Shown here in pieces: positions 1-6,068 of a DNA stretch of 11,251 bases. The DNA comes from JBEKDJ01 sp050014415. GTDB taxonomy: Bacteria > Desulfobacterota > BSN033 > UBA1163. Location: NCBI GenBank assembly GCA_050014415.1, contig JBEKDJ010000146.1, forward strand, positions 1 through 11,251, given 5' to 3'. Position 1 is the first letter of the stretch; every line of letters begins with the position of its first letter. The notes under the pieces are model-generated. The model had not been told where the DNA came from and did no database searches. It saw nothing but the letters and a program-made list of their open reading frames with translations. The translations under genes and the position numbers were made by a program.

Positions 1-75
1 TGGCTGGGGTGGGAGGATTCGAACCTCCGAGTCCAGGTTCCAAAGACCTGTGTCTTACCGCTTGACGACACCCCA
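1..75 (-). tRNA. tRNA-Gln (anticodon UUG)
   Basis: Read on the minus strand this folds as a full cloverleaf. The 7-bp acceptor stem pairs TGGGGTG with CACCCCA, followed by a discriminator G and an encoded CCA at positions 3-1. The T arm is GGAGG-TTCGAAT-CCTCC. The anticodon stem CAGGT/ACCTG closes the loop CTTTGGA, giving anticodon TTG, which reads glutamine CAA codons. It lies downstream of spoVG and ispE on the same strand. In many Deltaproteobacteria an ispE, tRNA-Gln, prs order is known, so prs may lie just outside the left edge; that is inference. Confidence 0.97.
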
Positions 76-96
76 ATCTTCTTTGAAGTAATGTCA

Positions 97-202
97 AATT
101 TCAAATGAAATCCAAAACCCAAATGGCAATATGGTCAGAAGGAAGTTCTTACACTAGGTCATTTGACATCTATCTGACATTTGGATTCTAGCATTTGAAA
201 TT
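97..202. repeat. Imperfect inverted repeat between tRNA-Gln and spoVG
   Basis: The 11-mer AATTTCAAATG at 97-107 recurs inverted and exact at 192-202. The match continues imperfectly inward as AAATCCAAA against GAATCCAAA. The central part holds short direct copies of TTTGACAT/GACATTTG. The sequence is AT-rich and non-coding. It could form a long hairpin in the spoVG-to-tRNA transcript, or be a decayed miniature element. No uridine tract marks it as a classical terminator. Confidence 0.6.
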
Positions 203-204
203 AG

Positions 205-468
205 TTATCTTATTTTTTGGATTTCCTTATCATACTCTGCCAAGACGATCGATTCGATCATCTGCCGGGTTTCGTTGTTCAGGGGATGGGCTGTATCTCT
301 GTAGGTTCCATCTCTCCGCTTCTTGCTCGGCATGGCAACGAACAATCCATTATTCCCATTGATCACTTTCAAGTCTCGAACGACGAAACAATGGTCGAAG
401 GTGATCGCTACGTATGCTTTGAGCCGATCTTCCTGCACCGGAAATATCTTCACTTCGGTCACTTCCAT
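205..468 (-). CDS. spoVG: SpoVG family RNA/DNA-binding regulator
   Basis: This 87-residue protein belongs to the SpoVG family, small nucleic-acid-binding regulators first known from Bacillus sporulation and septation control and also found in many non-sporulating bacteria. The family signature is clear: MEVTEVKIFP at the N-terminus, FDHCFVVRDLKVI near residues 24-36, then NGNNGLFVAMPSKK at 37-50 and RDGTYRDTAHPLN at 52-64. An ATG at 513 would add 15 residues, but the family begins at MEVT, and GGGGGAC lies 4 bases before the ATG at 468, so I chose 468. The protein ends soon after the core and lacks the longer acidic tail of the Bacillus protein. It follows ispE by 109 bases on the same strand and precedes tRNA-Gln, so co-transcription is likely. 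Its target in this organism cannot be read from the sequence. Confidence 0.93.
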   Translation of the reverse strand: MEVTEVKIFPVQEDRLKAYVAITFDHCFVVRDLKVINGNNGLFVAMPSKKRRDGTYRDTAHPLNNETRQMIESIVLAEYDKEIQKIR

Positions 469-577
469 AACGTCCCCCGCCATCACAAAACTATCTGTTT
501 GCGGCCACTCCAACCATCGCCCGGAGCGAATGATGTTACTTCAAGGTTGGGGCTATAGAAACCCTCGCGATCCTGAT

Positions 578-1435
578 CTAGAAAGGAATGCTACGTGCGT
601 TCAGAACAATCCATCCCTTCCCTTTCACCATCTTCTTCACCTTCTGGCAAGCTTCCAACGCATCCTCTTCCTCAGAAAATACACCAAAGACCGTAGGACC
701 ACTTCCTGTCATCAAAGCACCCAATGCCCCGGTACCGAGAATTATTCTTTTCATGATGTCAATCTGAGGATATTGCCTCGAAACCACCTCCTCCAGATCG
801 TTGCGCAAAATATGAGCAATCCCCTCCGGAGTTCTCAAAAGCCTATAAAAATTAAGACGAAATCGCACTTTTGTCAATACGAAATTTTGGTAGGCCCAAC
901 GTGTTGAAACCTGAAAATTCGGGTAGATCAGAACATACCATAGGCCCGCAAGTTCGATCTCCTTTAGTCGCTCCCCGATTCCGGAGCCAATCGCAGACCC
1001 CTCCATAAAGAAGAACGGGATATCTGCCCCGATCCTCAACCCCATTCCCATTAGCTCCTTCTCAGGGAGGTTCATCCTCAGGAGTTGATTCAATGCCTTT
1101 AATGTGGCAGCGGCATTACTGCTCCCACCTCCGAGGCCTGCCCCAAGAGGAATCCTCTTCTCTATTCTTATGTGTAAACCCCCCGTGTAGTCCGACCTCT
1201 CTAATATGGATTGAACCGCTTGGTAAACGAGATTCCTCTTTCCAACTGGGAGGTCAGGGTGATCTGTCACAATGGAGATCCCATTCTCTTTCTTCAAAGA
1301 GAAATAGATTGTATCGTGAAGGTCAATCTTCTGAAGAACGGTTCTCAACTCATGGTATCCGTCTTTCCGTTTCTTCAAGATCTCCAGCCGCAGGTTGACC
1401 TTTGCAGGAGATTCTAAATGGAGTCTTTCTTTCAT
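578..1435 (-). CDS. ispE: 4-diphosphocytidyl-2-C-methyl-D-erythritol kinase
   Basis: IspE is a cytosolic GHMP-family kinase. It phosphorylates the 2-hydroxyl of CDP-methylerythritol with ATP, the fourth step of the MEP route to isopentenyl diphosphate. The 285 residues match the usual length. Visible motifs are SPAKVNLRLEI at 9-19 with the conserved Lys12, the glycine-rich ATP loop PLGAGLGGGSSNAA at 96-109, GADIPFF at 136-142 with the catalytic Asp138, and the third GHMP motif TGSGPTVFG at 243-251. The ATG at 1435 is preceded only by a weak ribosome-binding site (GGTCGAA). The gene lies 187 bases after the lipoprotein gene and 109 bases before spoVG, all on the minus strand. No other MEP gene is in the window. 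No truncation or missing key residue is seen. Confidence 0.96.
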   Translation of the reverse strand: MKERLHLESPAKVNLRLEILKKRKDGYHELRTVLQKIDLHDTIYFSLKKENGISIVTDHPDLPVGKRNLVYQAVQSILERSDYTGGLHIRIEKRIPLGAGLGGGSSNAAATLKALNQLLRMNLPEKELMGMGLRIGADIPFFFMEGSAIGSGIGERLKEIELAGLWYVLIYPNFQVSTRWAYQNFVLTKVRFRLNFYRLLRTPEGIAHILRNDLEEVVSRQYPQIDIMKRIILGTGALGALMTGSGPTVFGVFSEEEDALEACQKVKKMVKGKGWIVLNARSIPF

Positions 1436-1501
1436 TTCGACCGATGATGTCTCTCATCTCTCCCGCTCTGCCGAACGGGGAAGAAGCGGTGGACACGGTG
1501 T

Positions 1502-1532
1502 TTAGCCGTTGGAATTTGATTATTAGCCGTTG
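1502..1532. repeat. Two direct copies of TTAGCCGTTG, 21 bp apart
   Basis: TTAGCCGTTG occurs at 1502-1511 and again at 1523-1532, a spacing of two helical turns, and each copy is followed by a TTTGAT at a slightly different distance. The pair lies 67-97 bases upstream of ispE, in the spacer after the lipoprotein gene. Same-face repeats like this may be binding sites for a dimeric regulator of ispE-spoVG, but no promoter can be placed next to them with confidence. Confidence 0.4.
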
Positions 1533-1562
1533 TTTGATCCCACTACGGCGGATTTGGTGCTT

Positions 1563-1588
1563 GCCCTGTACCGTTTTAGGTACAGGGC
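1563..1588. repeat. Perfect 10-bp inverted repeat after the lipoprotein gene
   Basis: GCCCTGTACC at 1563-1572 and GGTACAGGGC at 1579-1588 form a perfect 10-bp stem with a 6-base loop. On the minus strand it begins about 34 bases after the lipoprotein stop codon. Neither strand shows a long T tract after the stem, so it does not look like a standard Rho-independent terminator. It could protect or terminate the upstream mRNA by another route. Confidence 0.55.
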
Positions 1589-1622
1589 TTGGTTATGCAT
1601 CCCTCTGTTTGATCGACTTATT

Positions 1623-2087
1623 CTAGTCCTTCGACGGAGGAAGAATCTTGATTTCAATCGGTCCGACTCGAATCTCGAGTCTCTTCATCTCCCCTTCCCC
1701 GGGGATAATGGAAAGGACGCTGCTCCATCCCTCTTTGATAAAAGTGAGCATCACATTATGGAATTCAAAGCTGCTCACCAACCTCCACTGATAGTTTGGC
1801 ATCTGTTGTTTGAAGAAGTTGGCCAACGTCTCAATCTCGCCTTTTCCTTCGTAGACGAGAAGTCCAGCCCTAGTCGTCCCGGTTTCATAGATGAAGGATT
1901 CCTTCCGATTGAGGGTCATTCCAGGAGGTAAAGGGATGTCTTCAAATCGATAGGAGCGCAGCACCGGTTGCTGGACCTTTGATTCATTCTCTCCGATCGT
2001 CCGGGAGGAAAACAAATCGGTGCATCCGTAGAAACCAAATACCAGAATAAGTATACAACAAGTTATTTTCCATCCTTCCCTTTCCAT
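1623..2087 (-). CDS. Putative lipoprotein, unknown function
   Basis: I do not recognise this 154-residue protein by name. The N-terminus has charged residues (MEREGWK), then a hydrophobic stretch at about 8-20 ending in GFYGC, with Cys22 as a possible lipid-attachment site. The lipobox is poor (Phe at -3), so it could instead be an anchored or plainly exported protein. The mature part is soluble, with a phrase FEDIPLPPGMTLNRKESFIY near the middle and an alternating beta-like C-terminal half. The start at 2087 is chosen over an ATG at 2099 because GGAGG lies 5 bases before it, and the longer start would place that signal inside the gene. A good promoter lies just upstream. It probably acts in the periplasm or at a membrane surface; no enzymatic motif is seen. 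Confidence 0.75.
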   Translation of the reverse strand: MEREGWKITCCILILVFGFYGCTDLFSSRTIGENESKVQQPVLRSYRFEDIPLPPGMTLNRKESFIYETGTTRAGLLVYEGKGEIETLANFFKQQMPNYQWRLVSSFEFHNVMLTFIKEGWSSVLSIIPGEGEMKRLEIRVGPIEIKILPPSKD

Positions 2088-2117
2088 GGTCACCTCCATA
2101 CTAAATTTCTTTATCTT

Positions 2118-2146
2118 ATCATAGGGGAGTCAGTCAATTTTTTCAA
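2118..2146 (-). promoter_or_regulatory. Sigma-70-type promoter for the lipoprotein gene
   Basis: On the minus strand TTGAAA (2146-2141) and TATGAT (2123-2118) are separated by exactly 17 bases. Transcription would start near 2111, giving a leader of about 24 bases that holds the GGAGG signal before the ATG at 2087. This suggests the lipoprotein gene starts its own transcript, independent of the ferredoxin gene. Confidence 0.6.
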
Positions 2147-2174
2147 GAGATATTCCCTATCACTTTTGTGTCTG

Positions 2175-2216
2175 TGTCCCACAGAAGATTCCTGAAAATC
2201 CAGGCCGGATGGGACA
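2175..2216 (-). terminator. Possible hairpin after the ferredoxin gene
   Basis: TGTCCCA (2175-2181) and TGGGACA (2210-2216) are exact inverted copies, and CCTG/CAGG (2191-2194/2201-2204) forms an inner stem. It begins about 20 bases after the ferredoxin stop codon on the minus strand. The T tract of an intrinsic terminator is missing, so the role is uncertain. Confidence 0.3.
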
Positions 2217-2237
2217 AAGGGTGAGCCAAGGAAGAAA

Positions 2238-2420
2238 TCAATTGTCTTGAAGTTGGATCGATTCCGTCGGGCATTGGATCACGCAAGCCCAACACCCGAT
2301 GCAATCTTCCGAGTGAATCGGATCGGACTTATCTTCTTCGATTTGATGAACCTCGATCGGACAGATCTCCGTGCAATTTCCACAACGGATGCATTTCTCT
2401 TGATCAACAACAGGATGCAT
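2238..2420 (-). CDS. Small 2[4Fe-4S] ferredoxin-type protein
   Basis: This 60-residue protein is almost nothing but two bacterial-ferredoxin cluster motifs. Cys10, Cys13, Cys16 and Cys20-Pro form the first, and Cys40, Cys43, Cys46 and Cys50-Pro the second. It should be a cytosolic electron carrier or a small electron-transfer subunit. The ATG is fixed because an in-frame TGA stands two codons upstream and no other start codon follows closely. The ribosome-binding site is weak. It lies about 220 bases after nrdJ with a palindromic repeat between, so it may be a separate unit. Its redox partner cannot be told from the sequence; donation to NrdJ is possible only as speculation, since class II reductases usually take electrons from thioredoxin. 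Confidence 0.9.
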   Translation of the reverse strand: MHPVVDQEKCIRCGNCTEICPIEVHQIEEDKSDPIHSEDCIGCWACVIQCPTESIQLQDN

Positions 2421-2507
2421 TAGTCAAATCTGCAGCGACCATAGTGCATAACGCAGAAATCTGAATCTTATTAAGGAGTCCACAATTGGGTAGATATATT
2501 CTTCAGA

Positions 2508-2579
2508 AAATCTCCCCTAACCCCTCTTTTTCAAAGAGGAAAATTCCTCCATTTTGTAAAGGGAGGAAAGGAGGGATTT
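2508..2579. repeat. Palindromic repeat between nrdJ and the ferredoxin gene
   Basis: The ends AAATCTCCCC and the reverse complement of GGAGGGATTT form an imperfect inverted repeat over about 19 bases (13 matches in ungapped alignment). Inside is a stem CCTCTTT-TTC-AAAGAGG. The strand bias is marked: one half is pyrimidine-rich, the other purine-rich. It has the look of a short miniature transposable element or extragenic palindrome, and it may also end the nrdJ transcript. Confidence 0.55.
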
Positions 2580-2637
2580 AGTCTCCGGTGCCTTTGCTAT
2601 TATGGACTCACTCATAAAGAAAATTCTACACTCTCTG

Positions 2638-4359
2638 TTAGCAAACCTGCTTGGTTCCGCAGGCCAGAACCTGCCTCGCCTTGCTTCCGCTTCGATAGAT
2701 CGTGATGCCTTTGCATCGCTCTCGATAGGCCATGAGAAAGGCTTCTCTGACATCACCTTTTGTCGCATCTCGCGGGAAATTGATCGTCTTTGACACCGCA
2801 TTGTCCGTATATTCCTGAAAGACCGCCTGAATCTTGATGTGCCAGGCTGGAGAGATCTCAAACGTGGTTATGAAAAGTTCTCTTATTCTCTGCGGAACCT
2901 GGGGGAGGTCCCGAAGGCTTGTGCCTTCGGAAATATACCTGAGTACGTCAGGGTTTAGAAACTTTTCCCTCTCTCCAAATTCGGCAAAGAGAGGGTCGAG
3001 GATTTGGAACTCTACATCATCAAAAGCTCTGCGTGTATACTGGACGGCGAAAAGAGGCTCAATCCCGCTCGAACAGTTGGCGATGAGGCTGAGCGTACCT
3101 GTTGGGGCAATCGTTGTGACCGTAGCATTTCTCAGCCTCATACCGCTTTTGTCGTAGATGGAACTCAAGAAATTCGGGAAAACCCCTCTCTCCTCCGCCA
3201 GTTCCATGGATCGTTCTCTGGCCTGATGCTGAATAAAGCTCATGACGCCTCTCGACACTTCCAAAGCCTTCAGAGAATTATAAGGAATACCCAACCGGAT
3301 GAAGAAATCGGCCAATCCCATCACCCCGAGCCCGATCTTACGGTTTCCCTTTGCCATCTGGGCGATCTGGGGTAAAGGGTATTGGTTCATATCGATCACA
3401 TTGTCCAAAAAATGAACCGCATGCCTCACGGTCTGTCTGATCTTGTCAAAATCGACCTCCCATTTCCCATCTTTCTCCCTTAACATGTGAGAGAGGTTTA
3501 TGGACCCCAGCACACAAGGTTCGTAGGAGAGGAGAGGGACTTCACCGCAGGGATTCGTGCTCTCAATCTCTCCCAATTGCGGGGTGGGATTCGCCTCGTT
3601 GATCCGATCCAAAAAGAGAATTCCCGGGTCTCCTGTTTCCCAGGCCGCGCTCACAAGTGCCTCAAATACGTCTTTCGCCCTGAGGCGTTTTGCTTCCTTC
3701 TTTGTCCTTGGATTGATCAAACCATATTCCGCATCTCTTTCAAGAGCTTCCATAAAGGGCTTTGTGAGACCGATGGACAAATTAAAGTTTTCCATCTCCC
3801 CCGGGGATTGCTTGATCGCAATAAACTCCATGATATCGGGGTGATCTACCCTCAGTACCCCCATGTTAGCCCCTCTTCTCGTTCCTCCCTGTTTGATCAC
3901 CTCTGTCGCCATGTTGAAGACTCTCATAAACGAGGTCGGACCGCTCGCCACCCCCCCGGTGGATTGAACGGCATCGTCTTTCGGTCTCAAACGACTGAAG
4001 GAGAAGCCTGTTCCTCCTCCGCTTTGGTGGATGAGAGCAGTCTGTTTGACAGTTTCAAAGATGGCATCGAGTGAGTCTTCAACGGGCAGAACAAAACAGG
4101 CAGCCAACTGTTGGAGTTCTCTCCCCGCATTCATCAAGCAGGGAGAGTTGGGGAGAAAATCTAAGGAAGACATCATCTTGAAAAATATCTCAGAAAGTTC
4201 TTCCGGGGAGGTCCGACTTCCATAAAGATGCTCGGGCTCAGCGATATTTCGTGCAACGCGCCAAAACATCTCTTCTGGGGATTCGATGATCTTTCCCCCA
4301 GTATCCCTTTTGAGATACCTCTTTTCCAAGATCGTAATAGCTTGCGGTGTAAGATCCAT
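2638..4359 (-). CDS. nrdJ: Adenosylcobalamin-dependent (class II) ribonucleotide reductase
   Basis: This 573-residue enzyme reduces ribonucleotides to deoxyribonucleotides with a thiyl radical made from coenzyme B12, independent of oxygen. Visible family motifs: FLPNSPCLMNAG at 68-79 with Cys74, CFVLPVEDS at 88-96, the substrate loop SGGGTGFSFSRLRP at 113-126, the active-site triad Asn269-Pro-Cys271-Gly-Glu273, PCVLGSINLS at 281-290, the phosphate-binding TIAPTGTLSLIANCSSGIEP at 416-435, and a C-terminal Cys567/Cys573 pair fit to relay reducing equivalents. It is a short form without an extra zinc-binding tail. The ATG at 4359 is supported by GAGGAG a few bases upstream. It is 156 bases after nfu, separated by a long inverted repeat. 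I see no cobalamin riboswitch in that space. A B12-dependent enzyme as the visible reductase suits an anaerobe. Confidence 0.95.
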   Translation of the reverse strand: MDLTPQAITILEKRYLKRDTGGKIIESPEEMFWRVARNIAEPEHLYGSRTSPEELSEIFFKMMSSLDFLPNSPCLMNAGRELQQLAACFVLPVEDSLDAIFETVKQTALIHQSGGGTGFSFSRLRPKDDAVQSTGGVASGPTSFMRVFNMATEVIKQGGTRRGANMGVLRVDHPDIMEFIAIKQSPGEMENFNLSIGLTKPFMEALERDAEYGLINPRTKKEAKRLRAKDVFEALVSAAWETGDPGILFLDRINEANPTPQLGEIESTNPCGEVPLLSYEPCVLGSINLSHMLREKDGKWEVDFDKIRQTVRHAVHFLDNVIDMNQYPLPQIAQMAKGNRKIGLGVMGLADFFIRLGIPYNSLKALEVSRGVMSFIQHQARERSMELAEERGVFPNFLSSIYDKSGMRLRNATVTTIAPTGTLSLIANCSSGIEPLFAVQYTRRAFDDVEFQILDPLFAEFGEREKFLNPDVLRYISEGTSLRDLPQVPQRIRELFITTFEISPAWHIKIQAVFQEYTDNAVSKTINFPRDATKGDVREAFLMAYRERCKGITIYRSGSKARQVLACGTKQVC

Positions 4360-4373
4360 CTCAACTCCTCTTC

Positions 4374-4515
4374 AAGGAGTCAAGGGGTCTAGGATTCAGG
4401 GGTTCAAGGATTTACATAAAGAAAATGGAAGGTGGAGTTTGGTTTTTACGAATTTCTTTTCTCTACTTTCCACTCTCAGATCCTTGACCCCTCAAATCCT
4501 TGAATCCTTCTTTAT
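4374..4515. repeat. Long imperfect inverted repeat between nfu and nrdJ
   Basis: The left arm has GGATTCAGGGGTTCAAGGAT at 4392-4411, and the right arm read in reverse has GGATTTGAGGGGTCAAGGAT from 4500. The match resumes further in as GGAAGGTGGAG against GGAAAGTAGAG. Simple purine-rich units (CAAGG, AGGGG) recur within each arm. The element fills nearly the whole nfu-nrdJ spacer and would fold into a long hairpin in a joint transcript. It is probably a miniature element or extragenic palindrome. Confidence 0.65.
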
Positions 4516-4734
4516 CTAGGCGGTCTCGACGCTCTTAACCTCTGGAACATACTGTTTAATGACCTTCTCTACCCCCATCTTCAAGGTCATCTGTGACATG
4601 GGGCATTCCCCGCAAGCGCCAGTGAGTTTCACTTTTACAACCCCATCGACCACATCGATCAGTTCTACGTTCCCTCCGTCTGCTTGAAGGGCAGGTCGAA
4701 TCTTTTCTAATGCCTTTTCCACATTCTCTCTCAT
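4516..4734 (-). CDS. NifU C-terminal-domain (Nfu) Fe-S cluster scaffold
   Basis: This 72-residue protein is a stand-alone Nfu domain, which holds and passes on a [4Fe-4S] cluster between two subunits. The core is ENVEKALEKIRPALQADGGN followed by a beta region and the cluster motif GACGECPMS, with Cys41 and Cys44 as ligands. A longer reading from 4842 would overlap the rrf2 gene in another frame and carries a low-complexity N-terminus unlike the family. The ATG at 4734 has GGAGG 8 bases upstream, and the family starts here. The signal overlaps the TGA of rrf2, so the two genes are translationally close. The likely customers are Fe-S enzymes of this organism, including the ferredoxin nearby; that is inference. 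Confidence 0.93.
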   Translation of the reverse strand: MRENVEKALEKIRPALQADGGNVELIDVVDGVVKVKLTGACGECPMSQMTLKMGVEKVIKQYVPEVKSVETA

Positions 4735-4739
4735 CCGTT

Positions 4740-5171
4740 TCACCTCCTCCCTTTTCCACCATTTCCAATCTTCTTGTTCGCTAGATCCTCCATCGTCGTC
4801 TGGTCCAAAACCTCTACAAAACGCTCCTGCACCTTCTCCCAAACTTGATGGAGTGGACAGATCTCTTCCTCTTCACATTGTCCATGTCTTTGAAGACAAC
4901 GGTTTAAGGCGATAGGACCCTCAATTGCCTCTACAATCTCCCTCATCGTAATCTCATGAGCGGGCTTTCCAAGAGAAAAACCACCCTTTGCCCCTCGAAC
5001 GGACCGGAGTAACCCCGCCTTTGAGAGGCGCTGGAAAATCTTCGCCAGAAAAGGCTCTGGAATCTTCTGATCCCTCGAGATCTCACTGATTAGGGCCACT
5101 CTGTCAGGGGGTTGCATTGCCAAGAAAAGCAATCCCCTTAATCCGTACTCTTCGCTTCTTGTAATCTGCAT
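4740..5171 (-). CDS. Rrf2-family, IscR-like Fe-S-sensing transcription regulator
   Basis: This 143-residue Rrf2-family regulator has an N-terminal winged helix (MQITRSEEYGLRGLLFLA), a recognition region near PEPFLAKIFQRLSKAGLLRS at 38-57, and the typical wing GAKGGFSLGKP at 60-70. Cys92, Cys99 and Cys105 stand where IscR binds its [2Fe-2S] cluster (92, 98, 104), so it should sense Fe-S status or oxidants. No canonical iscS or iscU is present; the gene downstream is an Nfu scaffold, 5 bases away. The ATG at 5171 lacks a clear Shine-Dalgarno sequence and follows a leader of only about 26 bases. An operator-like palindrome in that leader suggests it represses itself. Assignment to the family is firm; the name iscR is not used because the genetic context differs. 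Confidence 0.93.
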   Translation of the reverse strand: MQITRSEEYGLRGLLFLAMQPPDRVALISEISRDQKIPEPFLAKIFQRLSKAGLLRSVRGAKGGFSLGKPAHEITMREIVEAIEGPIALNRCLQRHGQCEEEEICPLHQVWEKVQERFVEVLDQTTMEDLANKKIGNGGKGRR

Positions 5172-5179
5172 ATAAATCA

Positions 5180-5192
5180 GACTAAACAGGTC
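5180..5192 (-). promoter_or_regulatory. IscR-type operator candidate
   Basis: GACTAAACAGGTC is a GAC-N7-GTC palindrome of the same length as the core of the IscR type 1 site (GACTRWWWYAGTC). On the plus strand 10 of the 13 positions agree with that consensus. It lies between the predicted transcription start and the start codon of the Rrf2 gene, a position where binding would block transcription. Confidence 0.45.
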
Positions 5193-5203
5193 TTTTTAAT
5201 CTT

Positions 5204-5232
5204 TTTATAACAACAAGAGAAGGAAATGTCAA
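5204..5232 (-). promoter_or_regulatory. Near-consensus sigma-70 promoter for rrf2-nfu
   Basis: On the minus strand a perfect TTGACA (5232-5227) is followed after exactly 17 bases by TATAAA (5209-5204). Transcription would start near 5197. Such a strong promoter fits a gene held down by its own product. Confidence 0.75.
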
Positions 5233-5532
5233 TGATCATGCCATCCTTGCCAACTCCCAGCCTTTTTGACGCTGAGACTATTAGGAGCAAACCCCCTGGC
5301 CGAGTCCCCCGTAGAGGCTTCACAGAACGAACCGCTTCATGCCTGTGCACATAGGAACTTCGCGTTGTGAAGACGCTCTATACATTCCTTGATCAAGGTG
5401 AAAACATTTCCTAAGCGATCGGCCTTATGAAGTCTTGAAGAGGGGGTTGGCCAGGGGGAGGGAAACATATCCGTTCCACCCAGCCCTTAGGGCAAAAAGG
5501 AAAACTGGGGGAGGGCAAGTCATGCGGTCCAC
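5233..5532. other. 300-bp gap without a gene, with inverted repeats
   Basis: No convincing gene is seen here between rrf2 and the secreted-protein gene. Exact inverted copies CCCCCTGGCC (5292-5301) and GGCCAGGGGG (5449-5458) enclose a second pair, CTTCACA (5318-5324) and TGTGAAG (5366-5372), and a 12-bp palindrome CCTTGATCAAGG (5387-5398). Another short palindrome, GCCCTTAGGGC, lies close to the secreted-protein gene. The nested order would allow one folded RNA of about 170 bases, but a decayed repeat is equally possible. Confidence 0.45.
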
Positions 5533-5907
5533 CTAATGGGAAACCCACTCGGGAATAGAGTAAGAATCCTCAGGGCCAAATCTCTGCGTGAATTTCCCTG
5601 AACCATCCGGGTCAAGTAACAGATAGTCAATGGGAGGTTCTCGGTCCCTATCCACCGCATAGGCAAAGACCCTCCCATTCCCACTTATCCTTGCGACATG
5701 TCCTCCGTCAGAAGTATAGAATCGCTCCACAACCTTCTCCACTCCATCGACTGTCTTGATAGCTATCGAATAAGGAGTGAGACCTTCTAAATCTGGAACA
5801 GGCCAGCCCTCTCGGTTCACCTCCTGACCGGAAGAAGAGAAAGGAACGATCATGATCCAGGCACAAAGCAAAGAATACCAAAAAGCTCTTCGCAAATATC
5901 CTAACAT
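5533..5907 (-). CDS. Small secreted protein, unknown function
   Basis: I do not recognise this 124-residue protein. It has a clear signal peptide: Arg6-Arg7, a hydrophobic core at about 8-22 and a small-residue stretch SSSG with likely cleavage near Gln28. The mature part of about 97 residues starts with EGWPVPDLEGLTPYSIAIK, then a beta-rich section with GGHVARISGNGRVFAYAVD, and ends PEDSYSIPEWVSH. DPDGSGKF at 99-106 looks like the first half of a calcium-binding loop but lacks the final acidic residue. AGGAG lies 4 bases upstream of the ATG at 5907. It follows trxB by 161 bases on the same strand, so the two may share a transcript. A periplasmic or extracellular role is likely; the function is unknown. 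Confidence 0.8.
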   Translation of the reverse strand: MLGYLRRAFWYSLLCAWIMIVPFSSSGQEVNREGWPVPDLEGLTPYSIAIKTVDGVEKVVERFYTSDGGHVARISGNGRVFAYAVDRDREPPIDYLLLDPDGSGKFTQRFGPEDSYSIPEWVSH

Positions 5908-6068
5908 TTCTCTCCTTTTTGCATTTGGTTTTTGGTTTTCAACTTCATATTTTCAACTTCTCAGGCGCAGACTTAAACATGTTCCAGTCTGAGAGCTTCC
6001 TACTAACCCTTGGAAGTTGGCTTCCGTCTTTAACCTCAGTCTCAGCCTTAACCTTGTGTTCTTAAGAC
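5908..6068. other. trxB to secreted-protein spacer with simple repeats
   Basis: This spacer holds short imperfect direct repeats. On the minus strand AAGTTGAAAA occurs twice near the secreted-protein gene, and GAGGTTAA-like units occur near trxB. I see no good promoter or terminator, which leaves read-through from trxB as the simplest way to express the secreted protein. Confidence 0.35.

Noticed and set aside
323..907. A 194-codon plus-strand reading frame.
   Set aside because: It lies opposite ispE and spoVG, which are certain, and its composition is that of an antisense shadow.
1402..1931. Overlapping plus-strand frames of 74 and 133 codons between ispE and the lipoprotein gene.
   Set aside because: They have no ribosome-binding sites or family resemblance, and lie mostly opposite the lipoprotein gene and in its repeat-bearing spacer.
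3487..4074. A 195-codon plus-strand reading frame.
   Set aside because: It is fully opposite nrdJ and resembles no protein.
4360..4515. Cobalamin riboswitch upstream of nrdJ.
   Set aside because: The space is only 156 bases, is filled by a simple inverted repeat, and shows no B12-box-like sequence.
4735..4842. A 36-residue N-terminal extension of the Nfu protein.
   Set aside because: It overlaps rrf2 in another frame, is low-complexity, and a good ribosome-binding site supports the later ATG.
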